DNA of 64,000 bases from positions 12,909,632 to 12,973,631 of the forward strand of contig CM033105.1 in the NCBI GenBank assembly GCA_019321725.1. The letters run 5' to 3'. The stretch is from Paulownia fortunei (taxonomy: Eukaryota; Streptophyta; Magnoliopsida; Lamiales; Paulowniaceae). Shown here in pieces: positions 10,180 through 21,248 of the stretch. The position numbers and the translations under genes are program-made. The notes under the pieces are model-generated. The model had not been told where the DNA came from. It saw nothing but the letters and a program-made list of their open reading frames with translations, and ran no database searches. The stretch's first letter is position 1. Each line of letters opens with the position of its first letter.

Positions 10180-13100
10180 TGTAACACTCCCATTACTATA
10201 AAACTATATATATAGTATAATTTAACATGATAGAGCCTGTGTGCATGCATTATTATTATTATTTTTTTTAACATATTAATAAATAATAAATATTTTCCCA
10301 CTCACAGACTAATATATATACCTGTAGAGGACTCATAACAATCATAATATTTATATACCCGTGTACAGAAAAGTTATAAAAGTAACATATTGTACAAATC
10401 CTAAAACTTAATACAATAGACTACTAAATCAAATAAGTTAACAATCAACCCAACAGGTCGTCATCCATGTACACTGATCCTCAGAACCTGTAGGAACCCC
10501 AACAGCTTGCCCAGTAACTCCATGGTATCAAGTATCACCAGACTCACCAACAATGCATAAACTATATGAGCTAACGCTCAGCAAGTAATGATTATGCATG
10601 TCAAAGAATAATTCACAATATCAATTCATGCATCTCAACATGCTATGCCCACAATGCAATTTTATGCATCAAAATATTTCTCTCAAAATCATTTCTTTCT
10701 TGGGCCCCTGACCAACGCTACTATCCCATGCACCGGAAAAGAGCTCTGTACACCGCCATAATCCAATGGCCAATAATCACATAAGCATGCAAATCCATGC
10801 ATACTCATACGCATGCAAATCCATGCACGTGAACCTACAAATCCATGCATACAACCATGCAAATCCATGCATGTTTCGGTGCACTAGTAGCGGTCAGCAA
10901 AATATTTTCCTTTCTCAGAATCATGTCGTGCAATGTAAGATTTATCACAATGCTCTTATATGATACATGCACGTGCCAATGCCCATGTATGTATGCTCAA
11001 TGGACAACCCTCTACTATGCACATATGATCTATGATATTACATATAAATCACACATCTACTATGTCTATGTATTGTAGTTGCAAATGAATCTTTACTTAC
11101 CTTTGATCGGTTGTGTGTTACTTCTAGGTTTCTTAAGTATTACTCCCCAACCCTAGATTTGAAACAATCTGTAAAAATACAAGATATCAATCATCATCCT
11201 CAATTAACAAGTTCATTATACCTAATGTAGTATAAAGATCTTGAATCTCAATTTAACTAAACAACCTTACCACTTAGAAACTATAATCGAATACAACCTT
11301 CTACGTACCTTTGTTCCACATCTTAAATGTATACTAACCTCACTTAATTGATGTATTATAACTCTTACAATATTTCCCTAAATGTTAGGGATCAAATGCA
11401 CCACATCTATGCTAGAACATGTTAATGAACCAAATGGGACAGATTCACCACTTCACATTTTCTTGCTGCCACATTAATTTGCATGATGATTTTGACACCC
11501 TTAGACATATTCATTCACTCCACAATTTTTATCACACTTATATAACATCAAAAAAAAATGTAACCATGTCATTGAATGGCTAAAACTCATGGATATAGCT
11601 TCCCATGTTCAGCTCCTTTCACAGCATACTGAGACAGATTTTTCCCACCATGACAGTTTTACGCACTTCATGAAATTAATGGTTTTGGCACCATTAAGTA
11701 TATTCAATCACTCCCAAATTTTCACCACACTTATATAGAATATAAAAAGAGACAACCAGGTCATATCCTTGCCAAAACTAATGGATTTAATACTGTAAAA
11801 CAAGTCCACTTCACATAGGACAGAATCTGATATTCGATGGTGATAGTTTTGAGCATCTCTTCAATATCATGCCCTATTTCAATTTCTAACCGATGAACAT
11901 TTATTCCAATACTCTTAACCCATATATAAACATGTATATGATGATAATTACAGGTTTTATTCAACATACCATACACTTTTGAAGTCTAAAATACAAGAAA
12001 ACAGTAAGGTGACAGTTTCTGCCACAAGTATTTCCTATTAAGTGTTTGTCATCAAAAACCCTTTCTTTGTGCATAAAAGTCTAACTAAAAACTTCCTAAC
12101 ACTTTATAAGAGATATTGAAAGCTTAGTAAATAATAAAACCATTCAAAATAATCTGAAAACCAAAGGCAAAACCGTAGATAAGTGTTACCTATGCAGATT
12201 TTGAGGTTAAACTTGATGGTAATCACTTCTCCTTTGTTTTTCTTGCTTTTATTTCAACTTGGAATCAATTTGGAGCACTTGGATACCTTAAGGTGTGTGT
12301 TTGGAAGATGAAAATGGCTGAAATCAAGGTCTAGTCGTGGCTTAAGGGTGAAGGGTTTGAGGTGTTAGCTTGAGATGTTAGCTTAAGCTTAATAAGAAAG
12401 CATGAGGTGGCAAAGCTTGAGGTGGCATGTAATGGTATAATCTGATTTTATCTCTTATCTTGCAGCCCTAATCTTGTGTGTCTCACATATTCTTATTTGG
12501 TTGCAATCTATTTTAGTCACCATTCATTCCTATAGGTAATTCCTATGTCTGTTCATTCGATCTCCAAACCGATTGACATCCGATTCTTAAATGATTGTCT
12601 AGTTTATATTTCTAAAATCATATCCACATATGGACCTTGTATTATGACACTTAAATCACATTATATCATGTCCAATATCCCAAGTATGTTAATTCATGGA
12701 TGTATACTTTTAAAACACATCGATCTAATTAAATCGAATCATATAAACTTACTAGTAACACCTTTAACACTTCCAAAATTATAACATATAACCTATGAAT
12801 ATCCAATATATCGACCAATCTATTCTTTTTCTTATTTAAATATAGAATTTCTTAATTAGGTTATAAGATCTCAACCACTTATATCATGTGATAACATTAA
12901 GGTCTAACGATTAAGAATGCTATATAAGATGCCATGTAAATGTTATTGCAAATTAGCATATAAGTAGCATGTAATGCATGAATCACATTGGCCAAGTGAG
13001 TTATGAGAGGTTCGAGTATCACATCCTCCCCTCCTTATAAAAATTTCGTCCCCGAAATTTCACTTATCGAAAAAGTTCAAGATTCTTAGTTCTCATTTCA

Positions 13101-13418
13101 TCCTCCATTTCCCAAATAGCTTCTTCTATTGATTGACTTCTACTCTGTACTTTATCTAATGAGATATTCTCATTTTGAAGTTACTTTACATCCCTTACTA
13201 GAATCTCTATAGGTCTTTATTCATATCTCCGACCTCAATTTAGTTCTATTGGTCCCTTTTCAATAGATGATATAGATTCATGATATACTTCCTTAAAATG
13301 AACACATGAAACACATTATGAACTCAAGACATTGATGCAAAAAGGTCGAGTTTACAGACAATATTCGCAATTATCTCAGTAATGCAAAATAAATCAATGT
13401 ACTTAAGATCAAGTTTGT
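10180..13418 (-). mobile_element. Del/Tekay-like gypsy fragment A: 3' LTR plus pol end
   Basis: On the minus strand this is the end of a chromovirus-type element. The LTR occupies 10180-13023 (2844 bp; TGTAACACTCCC on the plus strand, ending GTATCACA). It is preceded in element order by a polypurine tract (13024-13060) and about 360 bases of integrase C-terminus and chromodomain end, with the pol stop codon at 13064-13066. The LTR matches those at 14018, 24032, 30025 and 36851. The upstream part of the element is missing. It fills a deletion in the Athila-like 3' LTR, with no target duplication visible. Confidence 0.85.
10784..10874 (-). repeat. Short tandem repeats with CATGCA (RY-like) cores in Del LTR A
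   Basis: Four copies of a GCAAATCCATGCA-like unit occur in 91 bases. On the LTR's own strand each reads TGCATGGATTTGC. The equivalent site in the 30025 element (32184-32248) has three. CATGCA is the core of the plant RY/Sph element bound by B3 factors; any function here is inference. Confidence 0.7.
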
Positions 13419-13460
13419 ATGTAACATCCCCAAATTTTTTTTGTGGTGATTCTTGATCAA

Positions 13461-14017
13461 TAAACCCTACTTGTTTTGTGGTGATTCTTGATTTATGTAT
13501 CTCCAATGACACAATAAATACTTGGGTTCATTTAGCTTATTGTACGGTTTTACCCCACCGACTGCTAATGTGAAACCTTGATTTGTTGTTGACGAAGGTG
13601 TGCATAAATGCTTGATCCCATAAATAAGTGTTGGCGTTAAGAGATAATTTGCAATAGTAAGACAATATCATGATTACCTTATTGCATGAGTTACTTGATA
13701 ATATCTTTCCATTGGAACCTTCAATATGTATGGATTCCAATTGTGGCAATTAATAGAGATAAAAATAATAAATAACCATTTCTCTATCCAAAACTCAAGA
13801 GTGGATCCCTAATCCTCAGTACTTTTATTACTTCAGTTTTTCTTTAGTTACATCATACATTAATTGTTCATATATTTTGATTCATATAAACTCCATTTGT
13901 TTAGAAATATAAACTTGAATTCTTCAAACAACTTCCCTGTGGATCGACCTCGAACTCATGAAAAATTTATTACTTACTACAACCTGCACTTGGGTTTGCA
14001 ACCTTAAAGTTGTAGCA
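13461..14017 (+). repeat. 3' LTR of the Athila/Tat-like element, right part
   Basis: This matches 709-1265 of the 5' LTR and ends at TTGTAGCA, where a Del-like LTR resumes. The preceding 20 bases (13441-13460) repeat a stretch from 13475 onward (TGTGGTGATTCTTGAT), a junction filler of templated-repair type. Confidence 0.9.
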
Positions 14018-16565
14018 CATATGATCTATGATATTACATATAAATCACACATTTACTATGTCTATGTATTGTAGTTCCAAATGAATCTTTTCTCACCTTT
14101 CACTTGGTTGGTAGCTTAGTCTAGATTTGTTTAGTATTCCTCTCCAACCTTAGATGTAAAATAGCCTGTAATATTACCCAACATTAAGCAGCATTCCCAA
14201 TTCGGCAAGTTGAAAGCATAAAATCTTATACTAAGACCTTAAACACCAGCTATCTAGGTAACAATCAAGCTTTAACAAACTAGAACCCAATATAGTCTCT
14301 TAAATACCTTAATTTTTCATCTTAAATACACGTAAACATCATGTAATTGAAGTATTATCACTCTAATAGCATGTACCTAATTGTTAGAACTCAATAGCAA
14401 CATGTTTAGGCTCAAACATACTAAGTTATCAAATAGGACAGATTTTCACCTTCTAATTTCCTTGCTACCACATTAGGTTTCATAGACATTAACATCCTTA
14501 GGAATATTTATTCACTCTAAAATATTTACCACACTTAGATGACATGTATAAAAATATAACCCTGCCATAAAGTTTCCAAAACACATGGGTCTAGGTCCTC
14601 TAATTCAGTCCCCTTCGCAGCACACCAGAACAGATATTCTTACTTTGACAGTTTTAAGTGTTTCTTCAATATCATGCCCAATTTCAATTTCTAATCGATG
14701 AAAATTTATTCCAATACTCTTAACACATATATAAACATGTATATGATGATAGTTATAGGTTTTATTCAATATACCATATGCTTTTGAAGCCTAAAACACA
14801 AGAATACAACAAGGTGACAGTTTCTAGCACAAGTGTTTTCTATGAAGTATTTGCAACCAAAAACCCTTTCTTTGTGCGCCAACGCCTATCTAATAACATA
14901 ATAACACATTTATATATACTATTCAAAGCTTAATAATCTAATAAACCTCAAAATAAATCTGAAAGTCATGCCAAACCCATAGGTTAAGCTTGCCTTACAC
15001 AGTTTTCTACTTGAACTTGGTTATTTCTCCTTCCCTTTGCTTGTTTTGCCTCCTTTTTCGGTTGGAATCACTTAGGACCTATTTAGAGAGATTTTTCTAT
15101 GTATTTAAAAGCTGAAATGGTGCAGAAGAAGGTTCAATTCGTGGCTGTTAACTTAAGAGTGAAGAATAGGTTGAGGTGCTAGCTTGATAAGTCTAAGCAT
15201 GAGGTGGCATAAGCTTGAAGTGGCATGTAATAGTATAATATGATTTTCTCCCTTATCTTGCAGAACAAATCTTGTGTGTCTCACATATTTTTATTTGGTT
15301 GCAACCTATCTTAGTCACCATTCATTCCCGTAGCTAATTCCTATGTCTGTTCATTAGGTTCTTCACCTGAAAAAAAATAATCGCTTCTTGCCCGATTGAT
15401 AAGTTTGTGCACCGATAGTGTTGCAAACTGATGAACCTAGTTATATAATATTTAAATTATAGTATTATATGTCTAGTTGTCCCAAGTGTTTGATTTAAAT
15501 ATATATATAATATTAAAATTCATGATCGAACCGACTCATTTTCTATAAACTTTTCGGTGACACCTTTCAAACTCCTAAGGTTACCACGTGTAACCTAACA
15601 CTATTTAATATATTGATACCTAAATTTCTTCTTATCTCAATACAAAATCAACCACTTAGTTAGGAAATTCAATAACTAATACCGTGCGAGAGCTTTAGAA
15701 TTAAGTTCAATATTCAATAATGTCGTATAAAAGAAATAAAATATGCAATGTTAATATAAATGCAAGTAGCATATAAAATTAGCACATAATGCATGAATCA
15801 TATTTGGTCAGGTGAGTAGTGAGAGGTTCGGGTATCACATCCTCCCCTCCTTATAAAAAAATCATCCCTGAAATTTCACTTACCGAAAAAGTTCAGGATA
15901 CTTAGTTCTCATTTCATCCTTCCTTTCCCAAGTGGCCTCTTCTACTAGTTGGTTTCTCCATAACAATTTAACCAATGGAGTCTATTTATTTTTCAACTCT
16001 TTCACTTCTCGTAACAAAATCTATACAAGCTTTTCTTTGTACCTCAAATATGCCTTTAATTCCACTAGTTCATTTTTTAGAATGTGAGAGGGATTAGCAA
16101 TATATTTCCTCAGCATAGACACATGAAATACATTGTGTATTTGGGATATAGATGTTGGCAGATCCAGTCTGTAATCAACAACACCAATTCTTTCAATCAC
16201 AAAGAATGGGCCAATGTATATGGGACTCAATTTTCCTTTCTTCCCAAACCACATGATGCCCTTCATTGGTGTTACTCTAAAAAACACCTGATTTCCTATC
16301 GCAAACTCTAACGCTCTTCTTTGTCGATTTGCATAACTTGTCTGTCGATTTTAGGCAGTTTGCATTCTTTGTTGAATCTGTAACACGACTTCTGTCATCT
16401 CTCAAATCATATCTGGGTCTAAAAGTTTCTTCTCACCAACTTCATCCCAGTGTATCGGAGACCTACACTTTTTGCCATACAATGCTTCATAGTAAGTCAT
16501 TCCAATACTAGTCTGATAGTTGTTGTTGTATGCAAACTCCACCAAAGGTAGATCTTTATACCAAG
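14018..16565 (-). mobile_element. Del/Tekay-like gypsy fragment B: LTR part plus integrase and chromodomain end
   Basis: The right part of a minus-strand Del LTR (14018-15839) matches fragment A from about 11020 onward, so the Athila-like element inserted inside it. A polypurine tract (15840-15877) and the 3' end of pol follow in element order. Near 16548-16565 this sequence merges into copia-1. The other half of the LTR should lie upstream of this window. Confidence 0.85.
15880..16565 (-). pseudogene. Del-like integrase C-terminus with chromodomain end
   Basis: Read on the minus strand from 16565, the first codons match SWYK and LPLVEFAYNN of gypsy integrases. After a broken stretch, an 88-codon open frame (16021-16287) carries GPF and HNVFHVSMLRKY, the GPY/F-like tail. 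Further on, an EEATWER block (about 15919-15950) matches the end of the chromodomain that targets chromoviruses to heterochromatin. The pol stop is at 15880-15882, just before the polypurine tract. Frameshifts and stops break the frame. The catalytic core is missing because of the fusion to copia-1. Confidence 0.75.
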
Positions 16566-17300
16566 AATGAAGGATGCATCTCCCAAATCCTTCATGAAGA
16601 ATTGGTTAGACAACTAAGTCTTAGTTGACTGCAGCATCCCTACATCATTCTCAATTAGTAGGATGTCGTCAACATATAGTACAACAAATGTCACTACACT
16701 CCCACTAACCTTCTTGTACACACAAGGTTCAATTAGGTTCTTATGAAAAACAAATGTTTTGATTATCTCATCAAACCAGATGTTCCAGCTTCGACAATCT
16801 GTTTGAGTCCATAAATGGATCTCTGGAGTTTGCAAACTTTTTGCTCACTCCCACTAGATATGAAGCCCTTAGGGTGCCTCATGTAGATCTCTTCCTTTAT
16901 GTTTCCATTTAAAAAGATGGTCTTCACATCCATCTATCATATTTCATAGTCATAATATGCAGATATAGCAAGCAGAATCCAAATAGATTTAAGCATCACA
17001 ATTGGTGAAAAAGATTCGTTATAGTCAATTCCTTGTTTATGAGTATAACCTTTTGCGACCAATTGAGCTTTATAGGTCACTACCTGTCCATTTACTCCAA
17101 GCTTCCACTTGTATATCCATTTGCAACCAATGGGAACAATTCTCTATGGGGGGTCCACTAAGGTCCATATATTGTGGAGTACATGGAGTCCATCTCAGAC
17201 TGCATGGCTTCACGCCATTTTCCCGAATTGATGTCCGACATCGCTTCTCCATAGGTCCTTGGATCACTATCTAAGGGGAGACTCTTCTCGTTGTTCTTTA
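16548..17300 (-). pseudogene. Copia-1 reverse transcriptase pseudogene, 3' truncated
   Basis: The minus strand encodes the first part of a Ty1/copia RT. It includes a block opposite to 17100-17260 (about IQVEAWSKW), and the catalytic YVDD in LYVDDILLI within the frame 16614-16835. The aspartates are intact here, unlike in the copia at 44713. Stops and shifts separate the blocks. The sequence ends in the LGIKIY region at the fusion with the Del-like integrase. Confidence 0.82.
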
Positions 17301-17400
17301 ACAGAAAGCCATACCTCTTAGGTAGCTTTGAGATCCTCTCAGATCTCTTAGGAGATTATGTATCAGAAGGTCCAGCCTCAACCGGTGGGACTTCCATTGC

Positions 17401-18714
17401 GGTATCAGTGGTGTTCTATGGTTCTTGAACTTCTTCAAGTTCCAAGAATTGCCCATTTCTCTCCAATAGAAAATCCTCCTCTAAGAAGGTGGCGTTCCTC
17501 GAAACAAACACCTTTTGTTTTGAGGTGTCGTAGAAATAGTATCCAATAGACTTATTTGGATACCCCATGAAATTGTATAAATTAGATCTTATATCCAACT
17601 TATCTCCCACTTATTGCTTCACGTAAGCAGCACACCCCCATACCCTATGGTATTTATAGGAGGGTGACTTGCCACACCACATCTCATATGGTGTTTCAAG
17701 CATGGCTTTTAATGGCACTCTGTTCAAAAGATATGCCGCCATTTCTAGGGCATAACCCCAGAATAAAAAAGGTAATATAGTGAAGCTCATCATAGATTGA
17801 ACCATGTCTAACAGAGTTCAATTCCTACGCTCAGCAACTCAAGTACTCACCTCCTCGATCTGATCGAAGATCCTGATACTCAGTCTAGTTTGTTTCTCTA
17901 CTTCATGTCTGAACTCCTTGAACCTTTCAAAGGCTTCAGACTTGTACCTCAAAAGGTACACATAACCATACCTAGAGAAGTCATCGGTAAAGGTTATGAA
18001 GTAGTGAAAATTCCCTCGGACACTAACACTTAGTGGCCCATAAACATCTGTGTGGATCAAATCCAACAACTTCTTTACACGTTCCATTTGTCCAACAAAT
18101 GGAGACGTAGTCACTTTTTCTCTAAGACATGATTCACATGTTGACAATCCTTGCTTTCCCCTAAGGTCAAGCAATTGTGTCAACTTGTTAATCCTCTTTT
18201 CAGAAATATGACCTAGTCTAGCATGCCAAAGTGTAAGGGAATTTTGGTTATCTAATTTTCTTTTACTTTGTTGTATATGCATAACTAGTTTTTGGGGAGT
18301 AAGTGTATATAAACAATTTGTTAATGCACCAGAAAAGATCGAAGAAGAATTTCTAAAAATGGAACAGCTTCCATCTTTTATTGAAAAACTAAAACCTTTT
18401 CTATCTAAAACTGGAATCGAGATAATATTCTTAATCAATTTTGGTACATAAAAATAATTTTTTAAAACAAACGTAAAACCATTATCTAATGCTAAGTACA
18501 CAGTTCTTATGGCTAATACAGCAACTCTTGCTCCATTCCCTATGCGTAGGACTGTGTCTCCTCTACTTAGCTTCTTACTTCCCGACATCACCTGCAAATA
18601 ATTGCATAGATGTGAGCCATAGCCGGTATCCAATACCCAATAAGCATCGTTAACTGATAAGTTAATTTCAACAAAGTAAATACCTGAACCCTTCAGGCTT
18701 GCAAGAAACTCCAT
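17401..18714 (-). pseudogene. Copia-1 protease and integrase pseudogene
   Basis: The minus-strand frame 18714-17839 is open for 291 codons. It contains the copia protease motif WVLDTGYGSHLC near its start, then the GAG-pre-integrase block LWHARLGHISEKR with CESC, and the integrase start IHTDVYGPLS with the first catalytic Asp, followed by FTDDFSRYGYVYL. The remaining integrase is split: 17611-17805 carries AAYLLNRVP and WGCAAY, and 17416-17610 carries GYPNKSIGYYFYD. It is a relatively well-preserved copia polyprotein segment but cannot be translated as one chain. Confidence 0.88.
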
Positions 18715-19504
18715 GTAGTTCCTCTTCCAATGCCCATCTTTGCCGCAATGGTGGCATTTATCTTTGGACTTATTAGATACCTTTGAGACTCTGCCCTTGG
18801 CCTTGAATCTTTTAGATTTAGAGGAACCATTCCCCTTTCTTCCCTTCTACTTGGGCTTTGCAGCCTTCGAATTGGATGAGGATCCAATCATCAAGATTGA
18901 CTTCTCATTTTTCATGGTGGATTCAGCCATCTTCAACATGTTGACCAACTCAGTGATGTTAGTCTCCATCTTATGCATGTTGGAGTTCACAACAAAGGAG
19001 TCAAATGACGGTTGCAAAGACTGCAACATGAGATCCACATAGAGTTCGTTATCCATAATGACTCCAAGGGTCTCGAGCCTTTCTATCAGGCCTATCATTT
19101 TTAGCCCATGACCATGACTGAAGAGCCCTCCATCATATAGGTCCTGAAAAGTTCTTTCGAGATCTGGTATCTCACCTGCCTAGTATGTTCACCATATAAC
19201 TCTTGTAAGTGAACATAGATATCATACGCATGTGCATGAACCTCGTGTTGTCTCTATAACTTGTTTGACATTGATGCCATTATATAACACCGGGCTTGGA
19301 GATCGTCATCGACTTGCTATCGATACTCTGCAAGCTCCTCCTCAATTGCATTCTTCGGTGGCCCTACCGGAGGAGGAGTCTCAAGTGTGTATGCTATCTT
19401 TTTAGATTGCAACACAATCTCTTGAGGTTTCTTAGACAATCGATAAAATTTAGACCAGTGAGTTTGTTTGCATCAAGTATTGATGCAATAGGATTTTTAG
19501 CCAT
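18715..19504 (-). pseudogene. Copia-1 gag pseudogene
   Basis: A start codon at 19504 on the minus strand opens MAKNP, the same start as the copia gag at 50691. The central UBN2-type gag domain is readable at 18847-19098 (LQSLQPSFDSFVVN). A zinc-knuckle region with basic flanks follows before the protease. Several stops break the first 300 bases. Confidence 0.8.
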
Positions 19505-21231
19505 TTCAAAAGTGGATGATCTACAATAGACGATAGTGGAAAATGAGTAAACTGTTGTAAATACATTTCATTTATAATAAGGTCTTTAATCATAAATGTC
19601 TCCCATTATTTTATTTGAATTCCATCACCCCTAATGAATATTCGGGAAATCTTATTTCCTAGTGGGCTTGAGATCCAATTAGTGTATTCCACACGCTAAT
19701 TTTATGAGCCCATGAAATGCACCAAAAAGGTGGTTAACTCTTTAACGATTATATCACTATATAACCCTCAAGATATTTTGCCTCACTTCTTCCCATATGC
19801 CATAATTTTATGAGCCCATATGGTACTAAGTGTCAATCAAGACCTATCAAACATCCATGTAAATGAAGCATCTGAACCTCCCACGACTCATGGCCGAGGT
19901 AGAGATGAGTCCATTCCATGAGCATCTCTATGCTTAGTGAGTGATCACAGCTTTCCTCCATTAAGTCATCCCACGACTCATGGCCGATGATAGAATGTGG
20001 TAGCATCGTCATATCACTTATTTTTGATAGTAGGCATGGATCGACAAGTCCTACTCAACTTGTCCATATTTGATTGAAATAGAATTTTTCATAAAAATTC
20101 TTTAACTTAATTTTTAAAAAATTAAGTGGGGTTTCTTTATTGCTAAGACCTCATCAATTTAATTGGTTGGTTTATTTAATGCATGTCATCACATGTGCGC
20201 AAAAATTAAATAAACCCTAGCATGTATCTAATACATACTAAAATAAACGGGATGATCATAGCCCTTACCTATGCGACCCAATCGAGACAAAATTGGATCA
20301 AGGTCAATCTAAGGTTAATAAAATGGTAACCTACACTATTATATTTATGCATCTCATGCATACATGGGCCTTGGATCTCGAACCTCCATGGTCCTTCCCT
20401 CTTTCGTCCTCCAATTACAAAAGAAAGAAAGCCTTACCCCTAAATTAACATATGAATGTTCCAATTAACCTTACCCCTAAATTAACCTCTAATTAACATG
20501 TGAATGTTCTACTCTCTTGTAGAAAATAAAGGTACAATTACATTGAATTGAATAAGAGGCTCGCAGACGATGAATTAAAAGCCAAAGAAAATAAAAACAA
20601 ACATTCACAATGGTCCAAGGCTCTATGACCATCCCAACATACATGCCAATCACATGAACTGAAAGTATATAAATTTACCGAGTTGTTTACTTTTGTATTT
20701 TTCAAAAATTAGGCATCTTATCTAATTTTGTGAAAAACCATTTGTCAAATATTCCAAAATTAACAATTAATTCCATAATATTAAAATCAGATTTTTAAAA
20801 ATAAAAATTGTACAAAATTGGAGACGATAGCCAAAAGCTACCGTTGCCCCGTCCGTCGTCGTACGGCTTCGACTGACAAATTTTGCCGTTTGGTCTTCCA
20901 TTTTGCTTTTCCAACTTGCATCCCATGCATTGGCTATTATTTTGATTTTATGCGGGCTGAAAAACTCTCATCAACGAGCTAGCACGGGGAGGGGCCTCAA
21001 CGCATGCTCAAGTTGACGGGAAAGAATTCTATTCTTTCTACCCTTGACAAAACCTTAATAATATTTAAGAAAAAATGAAGATATATAATATTTTAACATT
21101 TAAAATATTTATGTGTGCAATAATTAAATTTAAACATACCCCAATTTACAAAAACACAAATCATGCAAACTAGTTTATCACATAAACTAATATATTAATT
21201 CACACATAAACATTAATATATTGCTAACCAT
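19505..21231 (-). other. Long 5' leader of copia-1
   Basis: About 1.7 kb between primer site and gag has no supported coding sequence. A 17-base CCACGACTCATGGCCGA unit occurs twice (19881-19897 and 19972-19988), and TTTTATGAGCCCA occurs twice nearby. The equivalent leader at 50692-52120 carries decayed versions of both, so they are family features. A G/C-richer patch lies at 20820-20870. Confidence 0.65.
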
Positions 21232-21244
21232 GGCTTTGATACCA
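21232..21244 (-). other. Primer-binding site of copia-1 (tRNA-iMet type)
   Basis: The minus strand reads TGGTATCAAAGCC, one base different from the common initiator-tRNA-Met site TGGTATCAGAGCC. It lies four bases inside the LTR end at 21249. Confidence 0.85.
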
Positions 21245-21248
21245 CTAA

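Larger units (their letters stand above)
1..14017 (+). mobile_element. Athila/Tat-like Ty3/gypsy LTR retrotransposon, 5' end outside window
   Basis: The order is LTR, tRNA-Asp-like primer site, gag, protease, RT, RNase H, integrase, 3' ORF, polypurine tract, LTR. Protease-RT-RNaseH-integrase is the Ty3/gypsy order. The long non-coding 3' region, the tRNA-Asp primer type and the extra ORF after integrase suggest the Athila/Tat group. Position 1 aligns with 9967 in the 3' LTR, so about 346 bases of the 5' LTR lie upstream of the window and a full LTR would be about 1.6 kb. A hand comparison of about 330 bases of the two LTRs gave about 17 differences, mostly transitions, so the insertion is fairly old. 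The 3' LTR is interrupted by a Del-like fragment (10180 to about 13418). The right flank from 14018 is Del-like LTR sequence, so the element inserted into a Del LTR. The copy cannot make its own proteins. Confidence 0.9.

Noticed and set aside
10784..10874. Regular short repeats that might be a CRISPR array
   Set aside because: Units are about 13 bases, imperfect and without unique spacers, inside a plant retrotransposon LTR.
17002..17274. 90-codon plus-strand frame and similar plus-strand frames at 18740-19042
   Set aside because: They are antisense to copia-1 RT and gag, which have recognisable domains.
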